Made by a program: the position numbers and the translations under genes | The notes under the pieces: generated by a model | What the model was told of the DNA's origin: nothing | The model's input: only the letters and a program-made list of their open reading frames with translations | The model's database searches: none | From: Bacteroidales bacterium UBA6445 | Lineage (GTDB): Bacteria; Bacteroidota; Bacteroidia; Bacteroidales; UBA932 | Direction: 5' to 3' | NCBI GenBank assembly: GCA_002439585.1 | Contig: DJOF01000022.1 | Span: forward strand, 1 to 40,956 | Length of the DNA stretch: 40,956 bases | Shown here: one piece after another, positions 7,601 to 16,169 of the stretch | Layout of the letters: every line of letters begins with the position of its first letter | Numbering within the stretch: position 1 is the first letter of the stretch

Positions 7601-7668
7601 TTAAGAAACTGTTTAAATTTATTTCATTATAAATTTTTATGAGACAGGTATTTCAAACAGCTTCTAAG
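7601..7668. repeat. Short MITE-like inverted-repeat element in the galM leader
   Basis: The left end AAGAAACTGTTTAAA (7603-7617) and the complement of the right end (TTAGAAGCTGTTTGAAA, 7668-7652) are imperfect inverted copies. They resemble the terminal repeats of the element at 38205-38367. It ends 21 bp before the galM ATG, so a hairpin would form in the transcript leader if transcription begins at the box at 7578. Confidence 0.6.
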
Positions 7669-7689
7669 ACCAAATATAATTAATATACT

Positions 7690-8838
7690 ATGAACAGAAT
7701 TTTGTCAACAGCCGGTGTAGCCGGCATTCTTGCAGCGGCCTTCCTCGCTCACGGCTGCTCAGGCACGACATCTCCGGGGCTTATTCCCGCTGAGAATTTC
7801 GCTGACACGATAGACGGCAAGCCTGTAGCCTTGTACACGCTTAAGGCCGGAAATATAACACTTCAGGCAACCAATTTCGGAGGCCGTGTAGTATCGATAT
7901 TTACTCCCGACAAGACAGGGCAGCTTGAAGACATTGTTGTTGGATACAACAATATAAAGGACTATGTAACTCCTCCAGGAGAAAGATTTCTCGGAGCGTG
8001 CGTCGGACCTGTAGCCAACAGGATAGGCCACTCCTCGTTCATGATAGGAGACTCACTGTATAAAGTACCGGCCAACGACCACGGTGTCAATACACTTCAC
8101 GGAGGATACAAAGGGCTTGACAATGTAGTCTGGGATGTCAAGCAAGTGACCGACACGTCAATAACGCTCCACTATCTGCACAAAGACGGCCAGGAGGGTT
8201 TCCCTGGCAACAAAGACATCACAATGACATATACCGTGACTCCGCAGAATGAGTTCAAGATCACATATAGAGCTACGACTGACAAGGAGACTCCTATCAA
8301 TATCACCAACCATCCTTTCTTTTGTCTTAGGGGTGAGGGCAACGGAAGTGTAGAGGAATACATAATGCACATAAAGGCAAGCCATTACATTCCCATCGAC
8401 TCTCTAAGCATACCGACAGGTGAGATTGCAGATGTGAGCGGTACTCCGTTCGATTTCCGCAAGGCACACGCTATCGGGGAGATGATTGGAGAGGACAATC
8501 AGCAGCTCAAGAACGCAAAGGGATATGACCACAACTGGTGTCTTGACAAAGATGGCTCAGACTCTGTCCAGATTGCATGCAGCGTATATGACCCTGTATC
8601 AGGACGCGAAATTGACGTATACACAGATCAACCCGGACTTCAATTCTATAGCGGCAATTTCTTCGATGGCAAATCATGCGGCAAATACGGCAGACCTCTC
8701 GGTTTCAGGAGTTCTCTCGCTCTGGAGACCCAGTTCTATCCGGACTCGCCAAACCAGCCTTCTTTCCCTTCAATAATGGTAAGCCCTGGACAGGTATACA
8801 GCCATACCTGCATCTACAGATTCTCCGTGCATAAATAA
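7690..8838 (+). CDS. galM: Aldose 1-epimerase, predicted lipoprotein
   Basis: Interconverts alpha and beta anomers of aldoses such as galactose. The 382-residue protein carries an N-terminal export signal ending at Cys23 (context LAHGC, a slightly off-consensus lipobox). It should therefore be anchored in the envelope rather than cytoplasmic like E. coli GalM. Family motifs are NDHGVNTLHGG, the catalytic His region PINITNHPFF, and the catalytic Glu region ALETQFYPDSPNQP near the C-terminus. The porin gene follows 16 bp later, suggesting co-transcription and possibly handling of the same incoming sugars (inference). Confidence 0.93.
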   Translation: MNRILSTAGVAGILAAAFLAHGCSGTTSPGLIPAENFADTIDGKPVALYTLKAGNITLQATNFGGRVVSIFTPDKTGQLEDIVVGYNNIKDYVTPPGERFLGACVGPVANRIGHSSFMIGDSLYKVPANDHGVNTLHGGYKGLDNVVWDVKQVTDTSITLHYLHKDGQEGFPGNKDITMTYTVTPQNEFKITYRATTDKETPINITNHPFFCLRGEGNGSVEEYIMHIKASHYIPIDSLSIPTGEIADVSGTPFDFRKAHAIGEMIGEDNQQLKNAKGYDHNWCLDKDGSDSVQIACSVYDPVSGREIDVYTDQPGLQFYSGNFFDGKSCGKYGRPLGFRSSLALETQFYPDSPNQPSFPSIMVSPGQVYSHTCIYRFSVHK

Positions 8839-8854
8839 GCCGGCTCTGCTATCA

Positions 8855-9985
8855 ATGACATATATATACACAATAATACCCGCAATCGCTCTTTGCCTTT
8901 GCGGGATTTTGTCAGCCAAGACATCTCCTGAAATTCTGCCTTCAGACACTCTGAACGCAGACTCCACAACAGCAATACCCCCAGTTCCTCAACCTTCAGA
9001 AGAAGCGGAATCAGCCTCTTCTTTGAAGTCATGGATGAAAACGAATTTCACTGTAAAACTCAACGGTACAGTCAGGGGCAAATTTGAATATCAGCCGGAG
9101 ATAGGAAAACAGCGATTCCAGGTAAGGAACTCCCGATTCAGCCTAAGTGGAAAAGTCACCCCTATTGTATCATACAAGGCCGAAATTGACCTTTCTGACG
9201 AAGGATCGATCAAGATGCTTGATGCCTATATAAGGACCAATTTAGTCCGTGAAAGTCTCAGGTTCACAATAGGTCAGATGAGGGTACCATTCACAATAGA
9301 TGCACACAGATCTCCGCACGAGCAATTTTTTGCCAACCGCTCATTCATAGCAAAGCAAGTCGGAAATGTAAGGGATGTCGGTGCTACTCTTAACTGGAAA
9401 TTCGGAAAGGAAGTCCCTATTAGTCTTGCAGGTGGCCTGTTCAACGGTTCAGGACTCACAGCTCAAAAAGACTTCTGGACCAACTCACTGAACTATTCGG
9501 CAAAGGCGGAAGCCAAGCTGTTTGAGCGGCTTTGCATATCAGCAAGTATCCAGAAGACAGATCCTGCAATGCACGACATCCTGATGTACGATGGAGGCCT
9601 GTATTATGAAGACAGGTTTTGGCACATAGAGGCCGAATATCTACACAAGACTTACGAGAATAACCTTTTCAAGGATGTTGATGCCGTCAATGCGTTCATA
9701 TGCAGGGACATCCCGCTAAAGAAAGTCTTCAGTAAAATATCCGTGCTTGCCCGATATGACTTCATGTCAGACCACAGCGAGGGAAAGCAGCTCGCCCCAA
9801 ACGGCATGCTGACTCTTGACGACCCACAAAGACACAGAGTCACAGGCGGACTGACACTCAGCCTCGGTCTTCCATTCACTGCCGACATAAGACTCAACTA
9901 CGAGTCCTATTTCTACAGAAAGGGAGTTGTACCGGCAATTTCCGAACAAGACAAACTCGTATTGGAGTTTATGGTTCGCTTCTAA
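8855..9985 (+). CDS. OprO/OprP-family porin
   Basis: Predicted outer-membrane beta-barrel of the phosphate-selective porin O/P family. A 376-residue protein with an N-terminal signal peptide (hydrophobic residues about 6-20), a proline/serine-rich linker (about 25-55) and alternating-strand sequence from about 65 to the end. The last residue is Phe, as expected for barrel insertion. Barrel motifs include RNSRFSLSGKVTPIVSYKAEIDL and RVPFTIDAHRSPHEQFFANRS. Substrate cannot be read from sequence: Bacteroidales members are numerous and few are known to carry phosphate. It lies downstream of galM and converges with rnz. Confidence 0.85.
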   Translation: MTYIYTIIPAIALCLCGILSAKTSPEILPSDTLNADSTTAIPPVPQPSEEAESASSLKSWMKTNFTVKLNGTVRGKFEYQPEIGKQRFQVRNSRFSLSGKVTPIVSYKAEIDLSDEGSIKMLDAYIRTNLVRESLRFTIGQMRVPFTIDAHRSPHEQFFANRSFIAKQVGNVRDVGATLNWKFGKEVPISLAGGLFNGSGLTAQKDFWTNSLNYSAKAEAKLFERLCISASIQKTDPAMHDILMYDGGLYYEDRFWHIEAEYLHKTYENNLFKDVDAVNAFICRDIPLKKVFSKISVLARYDFMSDHSEGKQLAPNGMLTLDDPQRHRVTGGLTLSLGLPFTADIRLNYESYFYRKGVVPAISEQDKLVLEFMVRF

Positions 9986-10032
9986 GACAGCAGCAGTATA
10001 CCTAACGGCTTCGCTATCATATACATGCAGTA

Positions 10033-11010
10033 CTATCTTATCCTAAAGACATCACCGTCATTGGCTGCGTATGTCTCCGGAAATACTGTTCTACATTCGT
10101 CTTGATATCGAATGGCATCTTTGCACCGGGATGAATAATGGCCTATGACCAATCTCCCGGCACCCGCTTTAGCAGCACATTCGGCAGCCTGCAAAGTAGT
10201 TGAATGATAGCGCAATGCCGCCTGTTCGCGAAGATCATCCATATATGTAGCCTCATGGTATAGCAGGCTGACACCTCTAACCCAATCAGGCAGCTCTGGA
10301 AAAGGGGCGGTATCACTACAATATGCATAGCTTACAGGCTCCCAGGGCTTGTAGGTAACATCATCCGCACGTATCAGAAGCGGTTCATCTGTACCGGAAT
10401 GGCGTACAAATCCATTAAGGAAAGTTGCGCCTTCATCTGGACCGGCAGGACGAATAACATCATTGCCGGATTTGAGAAGTCCTATCTCAGCTCTCGTAAA
10501 ACCATATCTCTCAAGAGCCTGCTTATCTATATTGCGCTGCGGCTCTCTCTCTTTTATCATATACCCGTATGTCTCAATCCTATGATTGAGCGGGAAAGCA
10601 ACTATCTCCAAAGACTTAGTCTTGTAGATTACTTCCGGCTGCTTGAGTGAGAGCGGATGGAAATCAACTTCTACTCCAATCCCTTTGCCATAATAAGAAA
10701 GGAAGAAATTGAGAAGCGGTCCCATGTTGGAAGGCCCGTAGATAACTATCGGCGTTGTCCTGCATGAAAGTCCAAATGTAGAAAGCAGTGGGAAGAGGCC
10801 GAAGATATGATCACCATGTATATGGGAAATAAGTATGGTGTCTATCTTTGCCGTAGATATACGATAACGCAGAAACTGCCTCTGGACAGCTTCTCCGCAG
10901 TCTATCAAAAATGAGCGCCCATGTACCTCAAGTACATGAGCGCTCTGAAATCTATCGATAATAGGCATCGCCGAAGCGGTGCCCATTATCTTCAAAGTAA
11001 AATTATTCAC
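10033..11010 (-). CDS. rnz: Ribonuclease Z
   Basis: Zinc-dependent endonuclease of the metallo-beta-lactamase fold that trims tRNA 3' ends. The motif HIHGDH lies at residues 63-68 when counted from GTG at 11010. Further metal-ligand regions are FPLNHR, CSDTAPF and IGHYSSR near the C-terminus. I prefer the GTG start (VNNFTLKIMGTASAMP) because homologues begin about 8 residues before this glycine-rich stretch. It overlaps the end of rpsA by 8 bp, and AGAAAG precedes it. The in-frame start at 11058 would add 16 residues translated from inside rpsA. The length of 325 is close to the roughly 305-310 usual. Confidence 0.92.
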   Translation of the reverse strand: MNNFTLKIMGTASAMPIIDRFQSAHVLEVHGRSFLIDCGEAVQRQFLRYRISTAKIDTILISHIHGDHIFGLFPLLSTFGLSCRTTPIVIYGPSNMGPLLNFFLSYYGKGIGVEVDFHPLSLKQPEVIYKTKSLEIVAFPLNHRIETYGYMIKEREPQRNIDKQALERYGFTRAEIGLLKSGNDVIRPAGPDEGATFLNGFVRHSGTDEPLLIRADDVTYKPWEPVSYAYCSDTAPFPELPDWVRGVSLLYHEATYMDDLREQAALRYHSTTLQAAECAAKAGAGRLVIGHYSSRCKDAIRYQDECRTVFPETYAANDGDVFRIR

Positions 11011-12862
11011 CTTTCTCGAGTTTGTCCTTGAGTGCGGCAAGCTCTGAGATATCTCCAAGAGTAGTCTTCTCTATATTGGAGTTGATCTTCTTGACTGCCT
11101 TCTTGGTATTGTCAGCTTCAGCTGCAACCCTCTCGTTCCTTGACTCCATATAGGTCTTAAGATGAGAGAGGAAGAGTTTCCTTGTGCTGCGCCTGAGCTC
11201 AGTAACAACGAAAGGAAGCTTCTCGCCTTCGAGTGCCTGCTTACCATCCTCTTTCATGAGATCCTTCTTGAAGGCAAAGCCCTCTGTTCCGTCCTCAAGA
11301 GTGATGTTGGCGCCCTTGTCAGTTGCAGTACCTACTGTACCCTCTACAGTTGTACCTACTGGATACTTAGCCTCAAGTTCCTGCCAAGGATTGGGCAGAA
11401 GCTGTTTGTGACCGAGGCTGAGCTTGTGGTTAGCCTCATCGAAATCGAGAATCTGTACATCTATAGGCTCACCCGGCTGTACCATCTCTGAAGGATGCTT
11501 GATCTTGTCCCAAGAAAGGTCGCTGATATGGATCAGACCTTCTATGCCGTCTTCAAGTTCTGCGAATACACCGAAGTTAGTAATATTGCGAACAATAGCT
11601 TTGTGCTTGGAACCTACAGGATATTTCTCGCGGATGTTCTCCCAAGGATTGGGCATGAGCTGCTTCAGACCGAGAGACATCTTCCTATTCTCTCTGTCAA
11701 GAGAAAGGATCTGAGCCTCAACCTCATCACCTACCTTAAGGAAGTCTTGTGCAATCCTCAGACGAGGTGACCATGACATTTCAGATACGTGGATAAGTCC
11801 CTCTACACCAGGCTTTATCTCAACGAAAGCACCGTAATCTGCGATAAGAACAACTTTGCCCTTAACCTTGTCACCCACTTTGATATTAGGATCAAGGCTA
11901 TCCCAAGGATGAGGAGTAAGCTGCTTCAGACCGAGGGCAATCCTCTTCTGCTGCTCATTGAAGTCAAGGACAACGACCTTAATCTTCTCGTCGAGTTTAA
12001 CAATCTCTTCAGGATTGTTGACACGACCCCAAGAGAGATCTGTAATATGGATAAGACCGTCTACACCACCGAGGTCAACGAATACACCATAGTTGGTGAT
12101 GTTCTTGACTGTACCTTCGAGGATCTGGCCTTTCTCAAGTTTGCCGATGATCTCGCTCTTCTGTTTCTCAAGTTCAGCCTCAAGAAGTGCCTTATGAGAA
12201 ACTACAACATTGCGGAACTCCTGATTGATCTTGACAATCTTGAAATCCATTGTCTGGTCAACATACTGGTCGTAGTCCTTGATAGGCCTGATGTCGATCT
12301 GAGAACCTGGGAGGAATGCCTCTATACCGAACACATCCACGATCATGCCGCCCTTTGTACGGGTCTTGACATATCCTTTGACAACCTCGCCTTTGTCGTA
12401 AGCCTCGTTGACCATGTCCCATGAGCGAAGCTGTCTTGCTTTCTTGTGGGAAAGAACCAACTGTCCTTTCTTGTCTTCAGGAGACTCTACGTAAACTTCT
12501 ACTTTGTCGCCAACCTTCAAGTCAGGATTGTAGCGGAACTCGGTTGCAGGGATAACTCCCTCACTCTTATAGCCGATGTTCACAAGCACTTCCCTCTTGT
12601 TGATGGCTGTAACAGTACCTTCCACAACCTCGTTCTCGGTTACCTTGGAAAGGGTGCTGTCATATGCGGCCTCGATTGCGGCCTTGTCTTCAGAGCCGTA
12701 TGCGGCATCTTTCTCGAATGCATCCCAATCGAACTTATCGGGAGCTATCGATGCATTAAGGGGAGCTTTCTTGCTCTCTTTCTGCACGGGAGCAGCCTCG
12801 GCTGTCTCTTCTACTGAAGGAACTGCCTGTGTCTCCTCGCTGATCTTGTTTTCTTCTACCAT
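11003..12862 (-). CDS. rpsA: 30S ribosomal protein S1
   Basis: RNA-binding ribosomal protein needed to load mRNAs with weak ribosome-binding sites, which matters in Bacteroidales where Shine-Dalgarno sequences are often poor. 619 residues from the ATG at 12862; a TTG two codons upstream is less likely. An acidic N-terminal extension (about 1-60) precedes six S1 domains between about 75 and 570. Several carry the signature G.V..I..YGAFVE/FGVFAE....GLIH.S.LSW. The C-terminus is lysine-rich. A consensus promoter lies 86 bp upstream, and the leader can fold a hairpin. rnz overlaps its 3' end. Confidence 0.97.
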   Translation of the reverse strand: MVEENKISEETQAVPSVEETAEAAPVQKESKKAPLNASIAPDKFDWDAFEKDAAYGSEDKAAIEAAYDSTLSKVTENEVVEGTVTAINKREVLVNIGYKSEGVIPATEFRYNPDLKVGDKVEVYVESPEDKKGQLVLSHKKARQLRSWDMVNEAYDKGEVVKGYVKTRTKGGMIVDVFGIEAFLPGSQIDIRPIKDYDQYVDQTMDFKIVKINQEFRNVVVSHKALLEAELEKQKSEIIGKLEKGQILEGTVKNITNYGVFVDLGGVDGLIHITDLSWGRVNNPEEIVKLDEKIKVVVLDFNEQQKRIALGLKQLTPHPWDSLDPNIKVGDKVKGKVVLIADYGAFVEIKPGVEGLIHVSEMSWSPRLRIAQDFLKVGDEVEAQILSLDRENRKMSLGLKQLMPNPWENIREKYPVGSKHKAIVRNITNFGVFAELEDGIEGLIHISDLSWDKIKHPSEMVQPGEPIDVQILDFDEANHKLSLGHKQLLPNPWQELEAKYPVGTTVEGTVGTATDKGANITLEDGTEGFAFKKDLMKEDGKQALEGEKLPFVVTELRRSTRKLFLSHLKTYMESRNERVAAEADNTKKAVKKINSNIEKTTLGDISELAALKDKLEKGE

Positions 12863-12913
12863 AATCAAATAAGAATAACTAGTAGTTTAACATTATGTAT
12901 TGAACTTCAGGAA

Positions 12914-12934
12914 GGCACACCTTTCAGGCACGCC
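12914..12934 (-). promoter_or_regulatory. Hairpin in the rpsA leader
   Basis: On the minus strand GGCGTGCCT, loop GAA, AGGTGTGCC forms nine contiguous pairs including three G-U. It lies just downstream of the predicted transcription start and about 50 nt before the ATG. E. coli S1 represses its own mRNA; whether this hairpin has that role here is unknown. Confidence 0.5.
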
Positions 12935-12947
12935 TATGAAAAGCGCG

Positions 12948-12978
12948 CAAATTTACACATTTTTTTGTATTCCACAAA
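12948..12978 (-). promoter_or_regulatory. Consensus promoter of rpsA
   Basis: On the minus strand, TTTG (12978-12975), 19 bp, TAAATTTG (12955-12948): a perfect Bacteroidetes promoter, giving a leader of about 80 nt. Confidence 0.85.
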
Positions 12979-12984
12979 GGGCTT

Positions 12985-13932
12985 CTACAGCATCTTGCGT
13001 ATCTTGAACAGATATAGGATCAACGCAATGGAGAGGATCATAAGGGCAAGCAGACCTATCCAGGCCCATGTTGTCCCTTCAAAAGGAAGTGTGACATTCA
13101 TGCCGTAGAAGCTTGCTATAAGGGTAGGGGGCATGAAAAGCAGGGAAATCAGCGTAAAGATTTTCATCAGCCTATTCTGGTCGAGGTTGATGAGGCCGAC
13201 TACTGTATCTTGAAGATACTCAAGTCTTTCAAAGCTGAAATTAGTATGATTGATCAGAGAATTGATATCCTGAAGAAGCACATTGAAGCGAGGCTCCAAC
13301 TCACGAGGATATTTGTCGCTCTTCATCAAGTTGGATATAAGACGCTGCTTGTCCCATATATTTTCCCTTACCGTCATAGTATTTTCCTGCAGCTGGTTGA
13401 TGTCGAGAAGAAAGTCTTCATTGATATCCTCCTCTTGGTTGACACGCTTGCTGTACTGGGCTATCTCCTTGGACATAAGCTCAATCATATCCGCATCAAG
13501 GTCAACCCTCTGATCCAAAATGCTTATAAACACCCAATATCCGTTCGGATAAAGGCGTGGAACTGCCTGGATCTTGTGCTGAAGTTCGGTAAAGCTTCGG
13601 AGTGGGACATCCCTGAGAGTGGTAAGGATATTACCTACGATTGTGAAAGAAACGGCTTCCATGGAATATTCCTCCGGGCCAGGAATAAGGAAGTTGGTAT
13701 TGGCGAATATGGCAGAATCAGTCTCGGAAAAGCGAGAAGAACTTTCAATCTCCTCAGCCTGCGCCCTGCTCTGGATCTCTGTATTGAGAAACGTCTCAGC
13801 TGCTCTCTTCTCATCACCGTTCGGCGAGAAGAGGTCTATCCACACGACATCCTCTTGCTTCAGGTTGGAGAAATCGGCTATTGACTGAGACAGCAATATT
13901 TTCCCGAATGACTTGTAAAAAATATCTATCAT
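12985..13932 (-). CDS. corA: CorA-family magnesium/divalent metal channel
   Basis: Pentameric inner-membrane channel for Mg2+ and related ions. 315 residues from ATG 13932; the longer GTG/ATG frame to 13989 adds 19 unlikely residues, and an AGAGGAAA stretch precedes 13932. A long cytoplasmic alpha/beta domain is followed by helices with coiled-coil character (about 180-250). Then come two C-terminal membrane segments, with the diagnostic YGMN motif at about 276-279 between them and basic KIRKML at the end. A TAAATTTG box lies at 13996-13989, 57 bp upstream. Substrate (Mg2+, Co2+ or Ni2+) is not fixed by sequence. Confidence 0.93.
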   Translation of the reverse strand: MIDIFYKSFGKILLSQSIADFSNLKQEDVVWIDLFSPNGDEKRAAETFLNTEIQSRAQAEEIESSSRFSETDSAIFANTNFLIPGPEEYSMEAVSFTIVGNILTTLRDVPLRSFTELQHKIQAVPRLYPNGYWVFISILDQRVDLDADMIELMSKEIAQYSKRVNQEEDINEDFLLDINQLQENTMTVRENIWDKQRLISNLMKSDKYPRELEPRFNVLLQDINSLINHTNFSFERLEYLQDTVVGLINLDQNRLMKIFTLISLLFMPPTLIASFYGMNVTLPFEGTTWAWIGLLALMILSIALILYLFKIRKML

Positions 13933-13988
13933 ATCGCCTACGTTTCCTCTACATGATGTTCTAACCTGTCCTACTATTTTCCAACTCA

Positions 13989-13996
13989 CAAATTTA
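13989..13996 (-). promoter_or_regulatory. Candidate -7 box for corA
   Basis: TAAATTTG on the minus strand, 57 bp before the start codon. The nearest TTTG is about 23 bp upstream, longer than the usual 19-21. Confidence 0.45.
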
Positions 13997-14041
13997 TGCT
14001 TTTTTCCTCAGTAACGGAACAAAAAGCTACTTATCTTTACT

Positions 14042-14049
14042 TATCTTTG
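14042..14049 (+). promoter_or_regulatory. Candidate -7 box for nhaC
   Basis: TATCTTTG fits TAnnTTTG, and the preceding 11 bp repeat it nearly (ACTTATCTTT twice, 14029-14048). There is no TTTG at the -33 distance. The box is 61 bp before the nhaC ATG. Confidence 0.4.
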
Positions 14050-14110
14050 CATACGGACTTAATAGCTGCTTAAAAATTCAACAACTTATTATTCATAGCG
14101 AACAAAAGAC

Positions 14111-15403
14111 ATGGAGACATCAAGACTTATAGGCAAAGAGGGATGGTCTCTCACTCCGCTGCTTGTATTTCTCGGAATCTATTTAGTCTCATCCGTCATC
14201 TCTGGAGATTTCTACAAGGTACCGGTATCTGCGGCATTTCTTATTGCCAGTGCGTATGCTCTCGCAATAAGCCCGAGAAAGGGATTGAGCGAGAAAATCT
14301 CGATCTTCTCTGCTGGTGCCGGAGACAGGAACGTAATGCAGATGTTGTGGATTTTCATTCTGGCAGGAGCATTTGCAGAGACAGCCAGACAGATAGGGGC
14401 TATCGATGCCACTGTCAATGCGACGCTTTCACTGCTTCCTTCAAAGATGATTTTTGCAGGGCTTTTCCTCGCATCATGCTTTATATCCATGGCTATAGGA
14501 ACAAGCGTCGGCACTATCGTCGCCCTTGTACCTATTGCTGCCGGTATAGCATCAGAATCCGGGACAGATGCCGGATTTCTGACAGGGGTAGTTGCAGGAG
14601 GGGCTTTTTTCGGTGACAACCTGTCATTCATCTCCGACACAACTATCGCTTCGACCAAGACACAAGGCTGTTCAATGTCCGATAAGTTCAAGGCAAATGC
14701 CGGCATAGCTCTGCCGGCAGCTGCCGCTGTAACTGTGATATACATAGTACTGGGTCGAGAAGCCGGCATCTCGACTATCGGAGAAGATATAATGTGGTAC
14801 AGACTGCTGCCATACCTTTTTGTTATCGGCCTTGCAATAGCAGGCGCGGATGTGATGGCCGTACTGTCTTCCGGCATAGTCCTCAATGCAATCATCGGAT
14901 TAGCCGATGGCTCACTCTCATGGACAGACTGGCTATCAGCCATCGGCAAAGGCATAGGCAGCATGGGTGACCTCATAATAGTGACAATGCTTGCCGGTGG
15001 AATGTTAGAAGTGATACGTGACGGTGGCGGATTCGACTACATAGTACGCAAACTTACCCGTGGTATCCGAGACAAGAGAGGAGCGGAAGCTAGCATAGCG
15101 TCAATTGTGAGCATTGCAAACGTATGCACCGCCAACAACACGGTAGCGATACTTACCATCGGGAGGATTGCTAAGGATATAAGCCTTAAATTCGGAGTTG
15201 ACCCTCGAAAGAGTGCTAGCCTGCTTGACACATTCTCCTGCGTAATTCAGGGTATACTTCCCTACGGTGCCCAGATGCTGATGGCCTCCGGACTTGCAGG
15301 AATACCGGCTACCGAGATCATAGGCTGGCTTTTCTATCCTTTCGCGCTTGCAGTATTTGCAATCTTATCTATATTATTCAGATTCCCCAAAAAATATAGC
15401 TAA
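14111..15403 (+). CDS. nhaC: NhaC-family Na+/H+ antiporter
   Basis: Predicted inner-membrane sodium/proton exchanger for pH and sodium homeostasis. 430 residues with about ten hydrophobic segments spread over the whole length. The family signature GGAFFGDNLSFISDTTIAS (about residues 162-180) is followed by TKTQGC. A second conserved stretch, NVCTANNTVAIL (about 337-348), is typical of the NhaC/arginine-ornithine antiporter superfamily. A different substrate within that superfamily cannot be excluded. Its stop codon directly abuts that of the convergent mntP, with no intergenic base. Confidence 0.85.
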   Translation: METSRLIGKEGWSLTPLLVFLGIYLVSSVISGDFYKVPVSAAFLIASAYALAISPRKGLSEKISIFSAGAGDRNVMQMLWIFILAGAFAETARQIGAIDATVNATLSLLPSKMIFAGLFLASCFISMAIGTSVGTIVALVPIAAGIASESGTDAGFLTGVVAGGAFFGDNLSFISDTTIASTKTQGCSMSDKFKANAGIALPAAAAVTVIYIVLGREAGISTIGEDIMWYRLLPYLFVIGLAIAGADVMAVLSSGIVLNAIIGLADGSLSWTDWLSAIGKGIGSMGDLIIVTMLAGGMLEVIRDGGGFDYIVRKLTRGIRDKRGAEASIASIVSIANVCTANNTVAILTIGRIAKDISLKFGVDPRKSASLLDTFSCVIQGILPYGAQMLMASGLAGIPATEIIGWLFYPFALAVFAILSILFRFPKKYS

Positions 15404-15958
15404 TCAGAACAGGTCTGCAACGATATCCACTCCGAGAAGAATAAGGACCAATCCTCCGATTATCGAAGCAGGCCTGCCCATACGTACCCCGATAACTTTA
15501 CCTGCCCTAAGCCCAATCATAACAGTAATAATGGTAACCACGAAAAGGGAAGTTAAAGTCACACATATTCCTCCGAATATGCGCCCAGACATAGACATGG
15601 ATACACCTGCAGCCAAAGCGTCTATGCTGTCTGCCACCGCAGCGATGACAACGCTCATCAATCCTGTAATACACAGCAGTTTAACCTCTTTGAAAGAATC
15701 TATTATCATGGACAGTCCCACAAAGACAAGCAGTCCCATACCGATATATTTTACTGCTGACATTATATATCGGGAAATGAATTCCCCGAAAAGCCATCCA
15801 ACCGCCATGAATACAACATGAATTATGGCAAATATTATTGATATTCCTAAAAGCCTCCGCCAAGAGATGCTCTTCATGTTTACGCTGGAGCACAGAGCTA
15901 CAGCAAGACAGTCGGCACACAATGATGCAGACAGAAGTAAATCCTTTACAAATTCCAT
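15404..15958 (-). CDS. mntP: MntP-type manganese efflux pump
   Basis: Small inner-membrane protein expected to export Mn2+. 184 residues, six hydrophobic segments, matching E. coli MntP (188 residues). Two intramembrane aspartates align with functional ones: Asp16 in SLCADCLAVAL and Asp113 in ADSIDALAAGVS. Glycine-rich helices and the closing GGLVLILLGVDI match the family. It has an AGGAG ribosome-binding site seven bases before ATG 15958, which is unusual in this phylum, and that site can be sealed in a hairpin. recR lies 211 bp upstream on the same strand. Confidence 0.9.
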   Translation of the reverse strand: MEFVKDLLLSASLCADCLAVALCSSVNMKSISWRRLLGISIIFAIIHVVFMAVGWLFGEFISRYIMSAVKYIGMGLLVFVGLSMIIDSFKEVKLLCITGLMSVVIAAVADSIDALAAGVSMSMSGRIFGGICVTLTSLFVVTIITVMIGLRAGKVIGVRMGRPASIIGGLVLILLGVDIVADLF

Positions 15959-15964
15959 ATAGCC

Positions 15965-16049
15965 ACTCCTATTTCAGGAGTTTTCTTCGATAACCGTATC
16001 CCATTTTGCAGGGATTATTTGATTATAGTACCTCCCGTCCTGCAGGAGG
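15965..16049 (-). promoter_or_regulatory. Structured mntP leader with sequestered ribosome-binding site
   Basis: Read on the minus strand there are three hairpins in a row: CCTCC/GGAGG (16049-16031), TCCC/GGGA (16014-15999) and ACTCCT/AGGAGT with loop GAAAT (15981-15965). The last hides the AGGAG that sits seven bases before the mntP ATG. GGGAGG in the first hairpin could alternatively pair with the CTCC that masks the ribosome-binding site. It lacks the conserved yybP-ykoY manganese riboswitch sequence. A metal-responsive switch is inference. Confidence 0.55.
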
Positions 16050-16169
16050 CTTTCTTTATTATGGCCGACTCGACACCGCAGGCTTTATTTTATTAAATCC
16101 AATGGCATGAGTCTCCGCTGATTGTTGTCTATTTTAATTCAGGCCGTCTATGGCTTGTCCCGACTTTCT

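Noticed and set aside
11162..12872. Long plus-strand open frames opposite rpsA
   Set aside because: They are shadows of the S1 coding sequence: they repeat with its domain periodicity and have no family resemblance.
13210..13884. 224-codon open frame opposite corA
   Set aside because: Antisense to a clear CorA gene, and its translation matches no family I recognise.
14212..14976. 254-codon minus-strand frame opposite nhaC
   Set aside because: Its alanine/proline/serine-rich translation is the mirror of membrane-helix codons in a firm gene.
15959..16169. Canonical yybP-ykoY manganese riboswitch before mntP
   Set aside because: I could not find its conserved GGGGAGUAG-type loop and partner loop; only simple hairpins are seen.
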